In this document: one piece after another, positions 45,760 to 57,466 of the stretch | How the letters are laid out: the number at the start of each line of letters is the position of its first letter | How positions within the stretch are numbered: position 1 is the first letter of the stretch | DNA from: Rhabditophanes sp. KR3021 | Taxonomy: Eukaryota; Nematoda; Chromadorea; Rhabditida; Alloionematidae | Direction of reading: 5' to 3' | Length of the DNA stretch: 64,000 nt | Assembly (NCBI GenBank): GCA_963281155.1 | Contig: CAUJLY010000002.1 | Coordinates: 6,882,001-6,946,000, forward strand | Made by a program: the position numbers and the translations under genes | Notes under the pieces: model-generated | Seen by the model: only the letters and a program-made list of their open reading frames with translations | Database searches by the model: none | Told to the model about the DNA's origin: nothing

Positions 45760-46095
45760 TTAAATTGTTGCATAAAAATTGTGTTCCGTTAAAAGTAAAT
45801 CAAATTCCTTTATTTTTTCTTGACTCCGAAGGTGATTAAACTTCGAAAATAGAGACGCTGATGAAACTTCGTGTGTCAAAGAAGCTCTGTATGTACTACA
45901 AATCATGTTAAGCAAAGAAAAGCTTGATGGAATACTATTAAGCATTCTAATTAAATCAAAAGAATGGGGCTGTAAAACTTCGCCAATACCTTCAAATAAG
46001 TAGGACTTTCTTCCTAATTCAAAATCTAGATTATCTAAGTCAATAAATTCATAGCTTGTCAGCCCTTTCAAAGCTTTCATGTTATCGAATGACAT
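45760..46095 (-). CDS. Hypothetical protein
   Basis: A 111-codon ORF with an ATG start (MSFDNMKALKGLTSYEFIDL), then LFEGIGEVLQPHSFDLIRML and SLLNMICSTYRASLTHEV. The frame is open 18 codons upstream of the ATG as well, up to a TAA. The sequence looks protein-like and helical but matches no family I know. It could be a terminal exon or a remnant. Confidence 0.3.
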   Translation of the reverse strand: MSFDNMKALKGLTSYEFIDLDNLDFELGRKSYLFEGIGEVLQPHSFDLIRMLNSIPSSFSLLNMICSTYRASLTHEVSSASLFSKFNHLRSQEKIKEFDLLLTEHNFYATI

Positions 46096-46448
46096 CGATG
46101 TAGAGGATATAAAGTGTTTCCGATTGACGTTCTTGGGTGCTTCGACATTTTAAAATGAATGATAATGAAAACTAATGCTTCTTACAAGTTTGTTTGAATA
46201 TTTCGCTTTAGGACAATCAGTTTTCAAAAGTACTTAAAAATTTTCTCCCATTTTTCAAAACATGCTAAAACGGGGAAATTCCACCCCTGTTTATTTCTAT
46301 TTGCAAATTTGTGGCATTCCAAAAGCATTGACTACACAATATGAGGTGTAAATTATCTATAAATGATTCGCTGAAATATTACTAACTTTTTAACATTATC
46401 TGCCTTATTAATAAAACTTTTTTTGTTTCATCTATTTATTTAATAAAA

Positions 46449-47452
46449 CTAAGCAAAAGACAATCCTGTTTCAAATAAACAATAAACAAATTCAGTTTTG
46501 ACATTAATATCAAACTTTGAAAAGTGAGAAGTTTTCTTGAACACTCTGTTTTCTCTTCCATTTGTGTATTTCTTTAACAAGCTAACTATAAATTCATTTG
46601 CCTGGAATGTAACAAAGAGAACTTTCCCAATTTGAACTTTTGATGCAGCCAATTTTTTGAATAAACAGATGAATAATTGTTCGGCTATTTCATCGGAATC
46701 AGCATTAAATGGTCCGAATATAAGATTTCCTCCTGTAGCTTGGTAAGCATTAGCAAATCCATTAACTTTATTTGTTACTTTGTCGTAACTAATGAGGGCA
46801 TGAGAAGTTGGTTGGATTGCTCTTGTTTTGAGGTAGTTAATTCTGTTAATATCGCCAACTATTTTTTGATCAAACTCTTTTACTTTTTCCCAGTCAGGGC
46901 ATTCTTTAGCATCAAGTAAAGTTGATTTATCATCAAAAACAGCGGCCTCAAAATTGAAGTGGATATAATTGGGCGTGTATCCTATTAAATAATTTTTCCT
47001 AATAATGTCAATTCCAATGGAACAATAAATATCTTTCATATGATCGCCACAGTTGAGATAAATATTGACGTCTTCCTTTTTGGCGATATCTAGTAAAACC
47101 CCAAAAAGTGGCTTTCCTTGACCTTTACCTCGAAACTCGGGAAATAGGAAAAAACCACCAATGCAAAAAATAACTCTTTTGCCGGCATTATTTCTGTAAA
47201 AAGTGCCACCAACACTTCCAAAATGTTCCTTTGTTTCTCTGTCAATAGCTGCAAGGAAAAAGTAATCTTCTCCGAATGAAGTTCGCCACACGTCATAATC
47301 ATTCGCTGATTTCATCCATCCACTATTTTTGAATGCCTAAACCTCAATAAATAAAAAATAACCAATTTAACTAAACTTACGCTCTTATAAAACTTTTCGT
47401 AATATTTAGGATCCTCCGGACTAATCAAAACATCGAAAGGAAGTGTTGTCAT
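46449..47452 (-). CDS. GNAT-family acetyltransferase, nematode type
   Basis: Exons 47381-47452 and 46449-47336 (minus) join over a 44-nt intron to give 319 aa. The N-terminal half is a GNAT fold: SGWMKSANDYDVWRTSFGED, FFLAAIDRET, then the acetyl-CoA site FPEFRGKGQGKPLFGVLL, which has the RxxGxG/A pattern. The second half has GFANAYQATGGNLIFGPFNA and SKVQIGKVLFVTFQANEF, which resembles the C-terminal acetyltransferase-like domain found with GNAT domains in many nematode paralogues (DUF1248-like and YitH-like proteins). The substrate is not known. It would be a cytosolic enzyme since there is no signal or membrane helix. The start follows a gcaaag with no strong T tract. Confidence 0.75.
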
Positions 47453-48499
47453 CTTTGCAAAATGATCCCAATCAAATCTACCACTTTAAATAGTATTTTT
47501 AATCTAATCAAAAACAAGCTCTTTCATTCAACGAAATTAAAATAAACGCTTTATATTTCATTGAAATTGTCAATTACTTTACAATGATGACGATTGTATC
47601 AGGAGAGAAGCATTCGACAAAGATCAATAAGTAAAGGTGATGCAATATGTCTTGATAACATTTGTTTGTTGTATCGAAGTAAGGGGCACGTTTATTGTGG
47701 ATACAATTTTTTACATAGTAGTAACAATGCGAGCACAACTTGTAATGCATATATCATAGTTTGTAAAGGACATTTTAAAAACACGTGTGATCAAAGTTTA
47801 GTTGATGGCAATTCATTTCGAAGTTGAACCAGGATTTTTCCATACTCTTAATCATTTGCATAAAAAATCTATTTTACTATCGAAATTACCACACGAAAGA
47901 CATCCTTATATGCTTAATCAATTTAATTTATTGGTTATGGCAGAATCTGAAACATCGAAGTATATAAAATGACTTTTCCACTTAATAAATATATCGTATT
48001 ATTAATTATAGTCTATGATGCAAATGATCTGACAATGGTTTTTGGTCATTGTTAATAAAAAAATGACGAATTTTAATCATTTTGCACATAATAAAAATTA
48101 AAAGGACTTTGATTATGACACCAATTACTTTAAAAAGGAACCGTTGAGTCTTAAAATAATAAGGTTAACACAAACTTTAGTTTAACAACTTTATGGACTA
48201 AACACAACACTTAGAATTTCATAAATAATTAACATATTCATATGAGTAAATATGTCAAATTGACCTATTTAATTCTTTTTAATCGTGTAAATAAGTCATT
48301 CTAGAATATGCTTTCACTGATGTTTAGGAATTTGAAATAAAGCTGTTAGTTTGAAATTACGATATAATAAATGAACTTAACAATTTTTCATCTGCTAATT
48401 ATCAAATTTATTGTGTGAGTCTGTCAAACGCACTAGATTTCAGTTAATATATATTCTTATGCTCTCATTCATGTATTACAACTAAAGCTACCTATAAAA
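47453..48499. other. Divergent intergenic region between GNAT and serpentine receptor genes
   Basis: About 1 kb of AT-rich sequence between divergent genes. A 77-codon open stretch at 47594-47827 begins with TTG and has no features. A tatatat run lies at about 48448 before the receptor gene. Confidence 0.35.
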
Positions 48500-49548
48500 A
48501 TGATAAATATTGATGATAACAGCTATAATACAATAGTAATTAGCGAATCTATTCTAGGAATATTCCTAAATTGCATTGTATTTTTGATAATGCATTACGG
48601 GATGGATAGATCGAAAACGCCATTTAATCTTTTTCTAAAATGGTCTCGTTTAATAGAGGTATTTATTGCTCTAATGTTAGGTCCCGTTTTGAAAGCACGA
48701 GCAGCATATCCATTATTAGGAGCCATTTGCCAGGGTTGGTGTCATAGTTTTGGAGTTGAAGCATGTACTTATGGGTTGTTGATTACGTTACAATTATTTC
48801 ACTTTTCGACAATGAGTATCATATTACCTATAGTAATGAGATTTAATAAATTTGTTAGAAAGACAAATGAATGGTATTTAAACAAAATTGAAAAATTCGT
48901 TGTCTTTCATATGATTGTTTTCTTACCAATTGTTTCAATTCCATTTGCATACAAATATTTGCTTCCCATATCAGAATATGTCAATTTTAAAAATGAAGTA
49001 AGTTGATCAAATGAAGTAATTACACTATTTTTTAGAGTCTTTTAATTTTTGAACAATTTAATAATTCGCAAAGTAGCCTTGTATTGTTTGATGTTGAGCC
49101 AAGCCATGTATTTGTAATACAACTTGCAGTTAATGTAATAAGTGCATTTACCTATACAAATGCCTCAATATTTATCTATTATCGGCCTTTGGTAAAAGCC
49201 ATAAAAACAGCCCGACAAAATAGCAGATTTACTACAGCTGAAAAAATCAGCAAAGCGTTAAAAAAACTTAGAAAAATATCTACTGTTCCTGTAATATTTG
49301 GCAGTCTTCTGATGTATCCTTTTTTGGTAGTTATATTTTTACCAGAAAAATATTCAGGACACATAAAATCAACGATTGGCTTGCTTACAGTTCCAATGTT
49401 ACTATTGCATTTGATTTTTTCTCCCCTTCTTGTAATTGTTCAAGTATTTCAATTTAAAAAATTTATACAACGTACAATATATCATTTGATTAATCAACAT
49501 AAAATTTCACCTCCACGAACTAATAATAATATATCAGAGAGATTTTAA
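48500..49548 (+). CDS. Nematode serpentine chemoreceptor (srd/srh/str-like)
   Basis: Exons 48500-48997 and 49036-49548 join over a 38-nt intron to give 336 aa with about seven hydrophobic segments. Helices include VISESILGIFLNCIVFLIMH, IEVFIALMLGPVLKA, LLITLQLFHFSTMSIILP, FVVFHMIVFLPIVSIPF, FVIQLAVNVISAFTYT, IFGSLLMYPFLVVIFLP and LLTVPMLLLHLIFSPLLVIV. A CQGWCHSF segment lies before the third helix. The plan and spacing fit the Str-superfamily chemoreceptors of nematodes; the exact family (srd, srh or str) cannot be fixed. Together with the srg-like gene it suggests a small receptor cluster. Confidence 0.6.
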
Positions 49549-49783
49549 TAAAGTTATTTATATTATATTTGTTTATAGTAAAACTAATGATGTGGTAAAA
49601 GGCATATTACATAATGTTATTTTAAATTGACTTAGACATATGTATTTACTAATTAGCAAATTAACTGGATTATTTGTACTTTTAAAGTTAATATCGTATT
49701 AGGTTTTATAATTTGTGAAGTTTATTATTATTTCATTAGAGTAACTGAAGTTAGGAATAGACATACGTGTCAAACACTCTATA

Positions 49784-50060
49784 GAGTTTGAGCATTGATG
49801 ATACAATTGTGATCAGAATTAATTGAGCTTAATGAACCTTTATTATTTTCCACTGCCTGTTGACCAATTGTTCTGTTTGACAATTCATTATTTTCACTAT
49901 TTCTTTGTGAAGGTGGAATATAAGCTCTTGAAAGAGGCAATTCCTGATTGCATGTTAATTCTTAGCCTAATTTGAACTTGTTTAAACCTAAAATATCATC
50001 TTCTGGTAACATTTTAAGGTCTGGAGTTGCACACAGAATTTATATTATCGAAACGATCAT
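49784..50060 (-). pseudogene. Unrecognised C-terminal coding remnant
   Basis: On the minus strand one frame reads ATPDLKMLPEDDILGLNKF, then a TAA stop, then ELTCNQELPLSRAYIPPSQ, RNSENNELSNRTIGQQ and SSINSDHNCIINAQTL before the final stop at 49784. The frame stays open on both sides of the one stop, so this looks like a broken tail of a protein. I cannot name the family. Confidence 0.3.
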
Positions 50061-50115
50061 AAAATGGCACTAACTGTCATTATGAATGCGACTCCTTTGC
50101 CTATTTAATTCAAAC

Positions 50116-51477
50116 AAAAAGGTTGTGGGGACAGTTTTGTCGTCAATACCAATCAAATGAAGCCTTTCACATGGAATGATGTCATCGCAACGGATAGATC
50201 ATTTGAATGGAGAATATTCGGTCTTAACTAGTAAGATAATATGATAATTTAATGAAGTCTTAATTTTGGTTTTAGATATGTCCAAGAATGAATACAATAG
50301 TTACTTGCCGAGTCGTGACTACAACCATTTTTATTGTGTATCGTTCCTTAATGGAAGACAAAGATTGATTTGCAGGTTGCTGACAATGCCTCTCAGAAGA
50401 ATGAAAGTGCTCAGATGGATTTAGAGATGGAATTTGCCCTTCATGTTCTTGGCATTTCCTTAGTCAACAACATCCTTGGGCAAGAGATTACGTCAATGAA
50501 TAAGAGTAAGATAATTTGGGAACGGGAATACAAGAGCAGATTCAAGTGTTTCCCACAAGGAAATATTGACGGCTACTAAAAGTCTTTCTTCGAAGATTTG
50601 CACTTCTCACCTTCGATGATCCACCTAAGTTTCACACCTAACTCGTTGAATCCTAATGTGGATGAAGAACAGAAACAAGTGCTCATTCGCAACTTGAGTT
50701 TTTAAATGTCCTACTGAAATCGGTTGGTGCTTCAATCACGAACATTGCAAACATTCAAGATGTGGTACTAAAACTGGCTTTCTTCGAGAAGAAAAATGCT
50801 TTTATGGATTTTGGCAAACTTCAAGCAGACATCCAGAACCATTATGTTTCACAAGCTTTGAAGCAGTTTTATGTACTCGTACTTGGGTTGGATATAATTG
50901 GAAATCCATTTGGTTCGTGATTTGTCTAGTGGTGTTGAGGATCTCTTCTACCAACCTTATAATGGACTTATTCATGGGTAAGTTAGATATACTCATATCT
51001 TTATCATCCTTTGATGATGAGTACCAAAGAAAGAGGCAAGAAGAGCAAAACAGAAAGCCACACAACTTTGGCCAAGGAATGGCTAGAGATTCATCCACGG
51101 AGACAAGGTTATCAGACCCTACACCAAGAGTCTACTGGGTACAAATACCTTAAAGATACAGATAATGAATTTTATTTAAGCACTGATAGTTATGTTGGAC
51201 ATGCGCGGTTGTCAGACAAGGCTGTCCTCCTTACTACTGACAAAAGAATACTTTTATCAAACAAAAATTCAGTATTAGGGCTCTGGTCAACTGAATGGGA
51301 GATGCTTCATGCTGAGATCTACTACCCAAAGCAAACTGGCAATCGCTCCATTGAATGCTAAGGAAGGATTCCTTTGGTAAAATGAAAGAAAAGGAATTTA
51401 CATTCCCTTCAACCGACTTATTAACTAATTTCTTTACTAAGCTTTCTAAAGCTTACAACGATTATTTAGAAATGTAA
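50116..51477 (+). pseudogene. VPS13 C-terminal pseudogene fragment
   Basis: Blocks of the VPS13 C-terminal region appear in order but in several frames. A TAA at 50577 interrupts the frame right before KSFFEDLHFSPSMIHLSF. A single-base loss near 50701 separates IRNLSF from LNVLLKSVGASITN. Then VVLKLAFFEKKNAF, QALKQFYVLVLGLDIIGNPF and, after another indel near 50913, RDLSSGVEDLFYQPYNGLIH follow. Next come SFDDEYQRKRQEEQNRK and, in the last open part, STDSYVGHARLSDKAV and TTDKRILLSNKN, ending in NDYLEM at 51477. These align with VPS13 blocks LVLGLDVIGNPFGLVRGL and VEDLFYEPFQG. VPS13 is a bridge-like lipid transfer protein of over 3000 aa; the rest is absent. Several disabling changes make it a pseudogene. 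Confidence 0.75.
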
Positions 51478-51813
51478 CTTTTCCGATAATTTTTATGCGA
51501 ATGTATTGCTTCATATGACTCTAGTTATACTTGTATTAAAAGCAAATAAAATATTTTAATTAAACTCTTCTCATTTGTTACTTTTAAAAACAAGCATACA
51601 TTTTGGAAAATAATTATTAAAAGGCAAAAACAGAATATGAGGTCATGCAAAAATAAGTTGGAACATTTTGAATAAATTACTATCCAAAATGTTTTCGAAT
51701 TGTTTAAACTGAATTTTTGACAATTTAAATATGCACTTATTTAGATACCATAAATTAAAAATAGATGATTTTCAAATAAAAGAACTTTCCACACGACAAT
51801 ATTTTATTTCAAA
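51478..51813. other. Convergent spacer between VPS13 pseudogene and kelch gene
   Basis: 336 bases of AT-rich sequence. An aataaaatatttt at about 51545 may be an old polyadenylation signal of the VPS13 copy. Nothing else is seen. Confidence 0.3.
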
Positions 51814-53614
51814 TTATAACCAAATTTTGGAACTAAAACCAATTTTATATGGTAATGTTATATCCATAATACTCCAGGTTTTGTTATTTTTGTTGTATGA
51901 TTGAATTTGGTCAATATTGTGTCCACCTGCAACAATAATCGACGTTTCATTTTCGACAGATTTTGCTCCATAAACAGGAATAGTCAAATTTTCAAGTTTA
52001 TCCCATTTGTTATTTGTTATGTCGTAAATTTGGCACAATGATTCAGTTTTTCCACCCCCTGAACATGTAATTGCATGTTCAAACACAGACAGAGCAGTAT
52101 ACCATGTTCGATTTGGAATATCAGCCAAAAAACTCCATCTACCCTCACGTGGATCAAATCTAAACACTTTATTTATTTAATTAGTGTCTTTAATTACCTT
52201 TGCAACTTGTTAGACAAAATATCTCCTACAGTATAAATAATTTCATCAACAATAACTGAATCGTGACATCTAATTGATTGCAATAATTGTGGAGCATCAA
52301 TCCATTTTATTTTTTCAGGTTCGAAACTAAATATAAAATAAATGTAAATATTGCCATACTTACTATTCAACAGTGTCAATTGAATTGCCATTTAATCTTC
52401 CACCAATAACATAAATTCTATTTGAGTGAACAACAGATGAATAATCATATTTGTTAGAAGTCATTTCCAATGAAAGAACTTCAGATTTGTTACTTTCCAA
52501 ATTATACCTAAAAATACTTAGTTGATAATTAAAACTGAGAACATACTTTTCGATTTTTTTGCTATTAATATCTCCTAATACAAATACATCATCTCCTATT
52601 TTGTTTGAGCAATTATATGTTTTTCCAATAGATAAATTCCTAATTTTTTTTACTGAATTTTGTTTCATATCAATTTCAACAACTGATTGATTTGACTGAT
52701 ACCCTCCAACTTAAAAAATATATTTATTTATTAATTCAAGACTTACACAAGATCATTTTTGAGTAACTATTTTTTGAAACTATGCTGCTCACGGAAATAT
52801 TCTCATTTTTTTTCCCGAAAATTTTAAAGACTAGAAATTCTACTAAATCCGGGATCAAATAAATATTTTTATTTTTTTCAACATATTCCTCTAATGTTAT
52901 ACGTTCAACTTTTGTATAATTAATTCGTGAAACTAAATCAAGCCAATCTGATTTTCTGTTATCAAGGTCATATTCGACCCAGCGTGTAATTATATCCAAA
53001 ATCATTACTTGATCCTTATTCTTGATAAAATTTTTGCTCATAAGTTTTAAGAAATTGTCTCTTGAAAATGAATCAAATGCTTTGATTTCACAGAGAGCTT
53101 TCAAAATTGGTGGTTATTAATTGTTTGGTCAAATTATGATAGTCTTCGAGCTCAGATTTACTAGAGTTTTCATAGAAAATGCCTTGGTAAATAATAAAAC
53201 CCTTATTCATAATCCATTCCTTTAATTTAATCTAAATAAACAATTAAAAGTTTACTCAAAATTAACGCACTCTTATATCAGGCGAGTTTAACTCAATTTG
53301 AACTTGCAAAAAAGCGACAACCTTATCCCTATCAATTTTAAAATTATCTCCAGAATGAATGTATTCATAGTAAACCTTAAAATCAGCCATCTTCAAATTC
53401 TTAATATCAAATTTGGCTGAAACAACCAAGTTTATCAAAAGAATATATTGATAAACTTACTTTTGGTGACATCCTTGGTGAGCAAATCAAAAAAGTACTT
53501 GCTATGTCCAGCCAAGATCATTCTTGAAACTTTCATAGATCCGTCACTGAATGCTAATTCAGCATCATTAAAAAGTCTAGCTCCAAACAAATTGGGAAAA
53601 TATTTATAGATCAT
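51814..53614 (-). CDS. BTB-BACK-kelch protein, possible frameshift
   Basis: Six exons (53461-53614, 53271-53416, 52747-53231, 52364-52709, 52198-52326, 51814-52159; minus) make about 530 aa. Such proteins are substrate adaptors of Cullin-3 ubiquitin ligases. The BTB part has LFNDAELAFSDGSMKVSRMI and LAGHSKYFFDLLTK; the BACK part has LKLMSKNFIKNKDQVMILDI and ITRWVEYDLDNR; the kelch blades include SKMILFGGYQSNQS, RIYVIGGRLNGNSIDTVE, HAITCSGGGKTESLCQIYD and SIIVAGGHNIDQIQSY. All junctions keep phase except inside exon 3. There the frame of the BTB side runs into a TGA at about 53097, while the BACK side (ALCEIKAFDSF) needs a +1 shift. Either a 64-nt intron with a weak acceptor (gtaaat to gaaag) is removed or the gene has a frameshift. 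Confidence 0.72.
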
Positions 53615-54065
53615 TTCTTAATTTAGTAAAGTAAAAAGTGTTCTTAAACAAGAGTAGGAAATTGCTTGTTTGAGAGAAGGAAACGTGGTTATGTAAGGAT
53701 TGCTATCAGTGTATTTGGAGATAAGAATGGGATAGAGTTTTATTAATTTCTGAGCACAACTGATAATTCTATAATAAACTTAAATAATAAATCCAAATGT
53801 TTGTGTCTTTGAAAAATAATAATCTAGAGACGTATGCAATTATACATTTTCAAAAACTGATTAACACATTTTGAATAATTGTAAATTGTTTCCAAGCATT
53901 ACAAATAAATAGAACGGGATATATTCTGCATAATTAAATGTCTTTGAAAATAATAAAACAAATTGATTTAATAAATAGTTTTATTCAACATCAAAAAGTA
54001 GTTATTAAAAATCAATGATTAATTAATGGTTAACAAAAATAGTTATTAAAAGGATAAATAGCTAA
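53615..54065. other. Intergenic region upstream of kelch gene
   Basis: About 450 bases with no supported coding or repeat feature. The kelch gene promoter should be here. Confidence 0.3.
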
Positions 54066-55285
54066 TTAATTATTATCCTTAACAGGTCTAATTTTACATA
54101 AATGTGTTTCTGGACATAAAAGCATGTCTCCATTACTTGACAACACCAAATATTCTTTTTGATCCCATTGGATATCTTTAACAATTCCTTTGGTTTTGAA
54201 ATGATCTCCGAAAACAAATCGACACGGTTCATAATATTACTTTAATTATTATATGCATGTGTTACATTTCTTTAACAAACAGTTTGTCTTTACTTATCTG
54301 TGATGACCGTTGCTGTTAAGTTGGTGGAACTCAATAGTATGTTTCAAATAAAATCATTACAATATTATTATCAATTTCCTCAAAGTTAAACCTGAAATTC
54401 CGTATCTTAGTAAAATAGTCTGTAACATTTTTTTCGTGCCAAATTTAAATGCTTCCCCTGCCCAGCAGAAAAGAGACATCAATGATCTGTTTGATGATTT
54501 AGGTATAAAAATACCGTGGCTTTCAAACTGCATTAACAGAATTTTTATAAAATACATATTGTTCCGAGAGCAGAGGTATAAATAGTCAGAAACCTTGACT
54601 TTTCTAAGACTTTTATGTGGTGCTTTTGTAAGACAAAAGAATTTTTCAAACTGTGATGTAATCTAAATGGAGCATACATCGAATTTGTTGAAAACTCAAT
54701 TTTGAAATTCCCCATTTTATTTGACAAATTAACACCATTTGTAGCTCCTTGATTATTTAATAAATCCGAAAAATAACAAGAACTTTTATAATTGTCATAA
54801 GTGTAAACACTTCTTTTAACTTCAAATGAAACGGGTTGATTGTTTGTAGCAATGCAATAATACTGTTTGGTTCCATTATCATGTTCAAACTTTGAACGAG
54901 AGCTATTGCTCCAGCAAATTTGTCTTTACAAGGTTTCAACTTTCATTAAATTCCTTCTTACTCGAATCTTTGATTCTTTGGGGTACTTCATTTGTTAAAA
55001 ATTGAGAACAGCCAGCTGTACTGACAATGGACATGTTTTTTCGAACCATCCTAACATTAGCTTTCTTTTTGAAAATTGTTTCTTCAAGTTTTGATAATAA
55101 TAAAAAGAAGTACTAGTGAGTTCAGAATCAAGTATCGCATTTGCTAATATAACTTTTGTATAAGAAACTATGCCAGGGGTATTTTCAAAACAACGGAAAA
55201 GAACTGCTGATCCCATCATCATCAAATTAATGTAAACTGATCCTGAAAGTTTGTTCATGTCGCATTTTAATGTTATGTATATCAC
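54066..55285 (-). pseudogene. Unrecognised multi-part coding remnant
   Basis: Four minus-strand open stretches lie in order. The first (55285-54995) reads SGSVYINLMMMGSAVLFRCF. The second, open from 54925 to 54545, has cysteine-bearing extracellular-like text: RQICWSNSSRSKFEHDNG, QYYCIATNNQPVSFEVKR, YKSSCYFSDLL and NSMYAPFRLHH. The third (54557-54357) reads SNRSLMSLFCWAGEAFKFG. The last (about 54237-54066) reads YEPCRFVFGDHFKTKGIVKD and KEYLVLSSNGDMLLCPETHL then KIRPVKDNN and a stop. They cannot be joined into one frame by splice sites I can see. They may be a decayed gene or exons of a real gene with odd splicing. The family is not recognised. Confidence 0.3.
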
Positions 55286-55534
55286 AATTATGTAACTTTG
55301 ATGTATGTAGTTGCATTAAAATGTTTCGATTGCAGCAATCTTTAATCTTTTAGGTGCACAAAAATGGCTTAATCGAAGTTAGTCGTTTTAAAGGCAAACC
55401 AAAGTAAATAATGTGTACTATTACCAAATAATCATGATCTTGATTTAGTATAAAATGGATGTAGAAGATAAAAAGGCCATTTTTTCTAAACTATAGGTGC
55501 TTTTTTAACCAATAATTTTACTTATACAAACGTC

Positions 55535-56153
55535 ATGGAGATGTATTTATCAAAAGAAGATTGTGTGGATGTTGCTGTGATTGTGGTAATGACAATGGTG
55601 ATTATGGCAATAGTTTATGCTTTTGCAAAACTGTTGATAGCGTTTTGGATCATTAGTATGTTGCTCAAAAAAAAGTTAATGGGTTTGAGTATTATCAAGT
55701 TAGCGTTAAAAAGAGTGAAACAACCATTCAAAAAAAAGCCGAGAGTGGTTTTTTTGTACTTGAATGATGAGGATGTTCAAAGAAAGAAGATGGATGGTAT
55801 TTTTGGCCACAGAAAATCACCCCCACTGAATAATGAGTGTCAAGTTTTTCCTATTAGATATTCATTTGGATCAACCGTTGGGAGCACAAGTCTATCTAGC
55901 AATAACCATCCAGGGCCATTAAACTCCATTCTCTCGATGTAATTTGATTAAAGTTCCTATACTAATACTCCTTTTCAGTATCCCGGAAAACTTGGAAACT
56001 ATCCGTTCGGATAATACTAATGATACGTTTTATTCATTATCGAACGAAACTCTAGTAAACTTGGTATCTTCTGACTATTCATGTTCCTTTTCAAAAGATG
56101 GGATTTTATGCCATTCAACTCCTATCAATAAACTAACAAACGCCGCGATGTAA
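55535..56153 (+). CDS. Single-pass membrane protein of unknown function
   Basis: Exons 55535-55938 and 55979-56153 join over a 40-nt intron (gtaatt to ttttcag) to give 192 aa. The ATG gives a short acidic start (MEMYLSKEDCVDVA) and one long hydrophobic segment, VIVVMTMVIMAIVYAFAKLL, followed by a basic stretch (LLKKKL, KRVKQPFKKKPR) as expected for the cytosolic side. The rest is Ser/Asn-rich (STVGSTSLSSNN, SNETLVNLVSSDYS) with no domain. Splicing merges two open stretches that each look protein-like. No family is recognised; it may be nematode-specific. Confidence 0.48.
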
Positions 56154-57466
56154 AAATTAACTTCTACCAATTGTTTCAAAAAACTTAATTAAATTTTATG
56201 TATAATTTGTGATATTTAAAAATAAATTTATTTTGTATCATTACCATCTTTTTTGTTTCCTTTAAAGTTAGAGCTCCTGACATCTGTTATATTTGTAAAA
56301 GTCAAACAACATCACAATTGTTTCAGTTATTTTAAAATGATTATCAAATATTTTTTTTGGGATATAGTTCATTTGCACATAAATGTCTTTTTTTACATGA
56401 ACTAATAAAGTTGAGACGGCTGTAGTGCAATTTAATCATGTTTTTATGTTATTAATGAAACTGCCAAGTTTATACAAGATCAACACATAAAATTTTTCAA
56501 AGTATCCCAATTTATCAATTAAGTAGGTACACAAATGAACGGAATATTTAATCAGCGGAAGGAGTTTCATTTTTAAATGATAACAATTTGTAATTTTGTT
56601 ATAGGATATGATAATAGACAATTAGATTCAAAATGATTCAACATTTTTGAGATGAAATTTGCAATTCCAGTACGGTCACAGGTGAATAATTGTACATTAA
56701 TATTTAATAATTTTCTTTTTAGATCCAAGATGAGTCCATAAAATAGTGGAAACTGTTCAAACAACAAACATCTGATGTTTAATTGGCTAATTTAGCTGTC
56801 ACTCGTCACCATTTTTTTCAAATAAGTTCATTGTCGCAAAAACTATGAATGATTTGTTTTGGTAGTTTATTTGTGATATTAAACCTGCTTCTAATATGGA
56901 AGGTGGTGATGGTCAAAAAGAAATTCCAAAGCAAATATACACAAGTAAATAGAAAATGATATAAGGATACATTTTTCATAAATGAGTTTATTTCGATGTA
57001 ATTAGTTATGGAAAAAGCGTAAACTGAGTTTAGTAGAAAACTTGAAACCAAAATATATTTGGATTAAAAAGAAATTTTACGACAAGCATACAAATTTGAA
57101 AAGACAGTTTCAGATTTAAATTACAGACCTACTCAGTTTAATGAATATTTAGTTAGTGGTAGTTTTGGATCTCTTATAGATGAACTCACTTTACTTTTAA
57201 CCACCAAAGATATATCATTATGTTTTATAAAAAAGGATCTAATGATCCTTTTAAAACATTATTATTTTTTTGTACTTTTACGATTCCTCTTTATTAAACT
57301 CTTAATTAAATTACGCATATTGGCAAAGAAAAAAACATAGCATAATACTTGGCAACCTCTGTGCTAATTAGAAATGCTGATTCCATCCTTATAACAAACT
57401 TCCTTTACAACAACATTTATTCCACAAAACATCTTTTTATAATTTACATTGTTTGAGTAGATCAAA
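56154..57466. other. Intergenic region with a weak coding-like stretch
   Basis: About 1.3 kb. On the plus strand one frame stays open from about 57082 to 57340 and its first part reads FEKTVSDLNYRPTQFNEYLV then SGSFGSLIDELTLLL; it has no ATG start or clear splice partner and could be a remnant or chance. Minus-strand open stretches of 61 to 77 codons at 56436-57051 are not convincing. Confidence 0.25.

Noticed and set aside
47594..47827. 77-codon ORF with several cysteines
   Set aside because: The start is TTG, there is no splice partner and the cysteine spacing matches no known domain.
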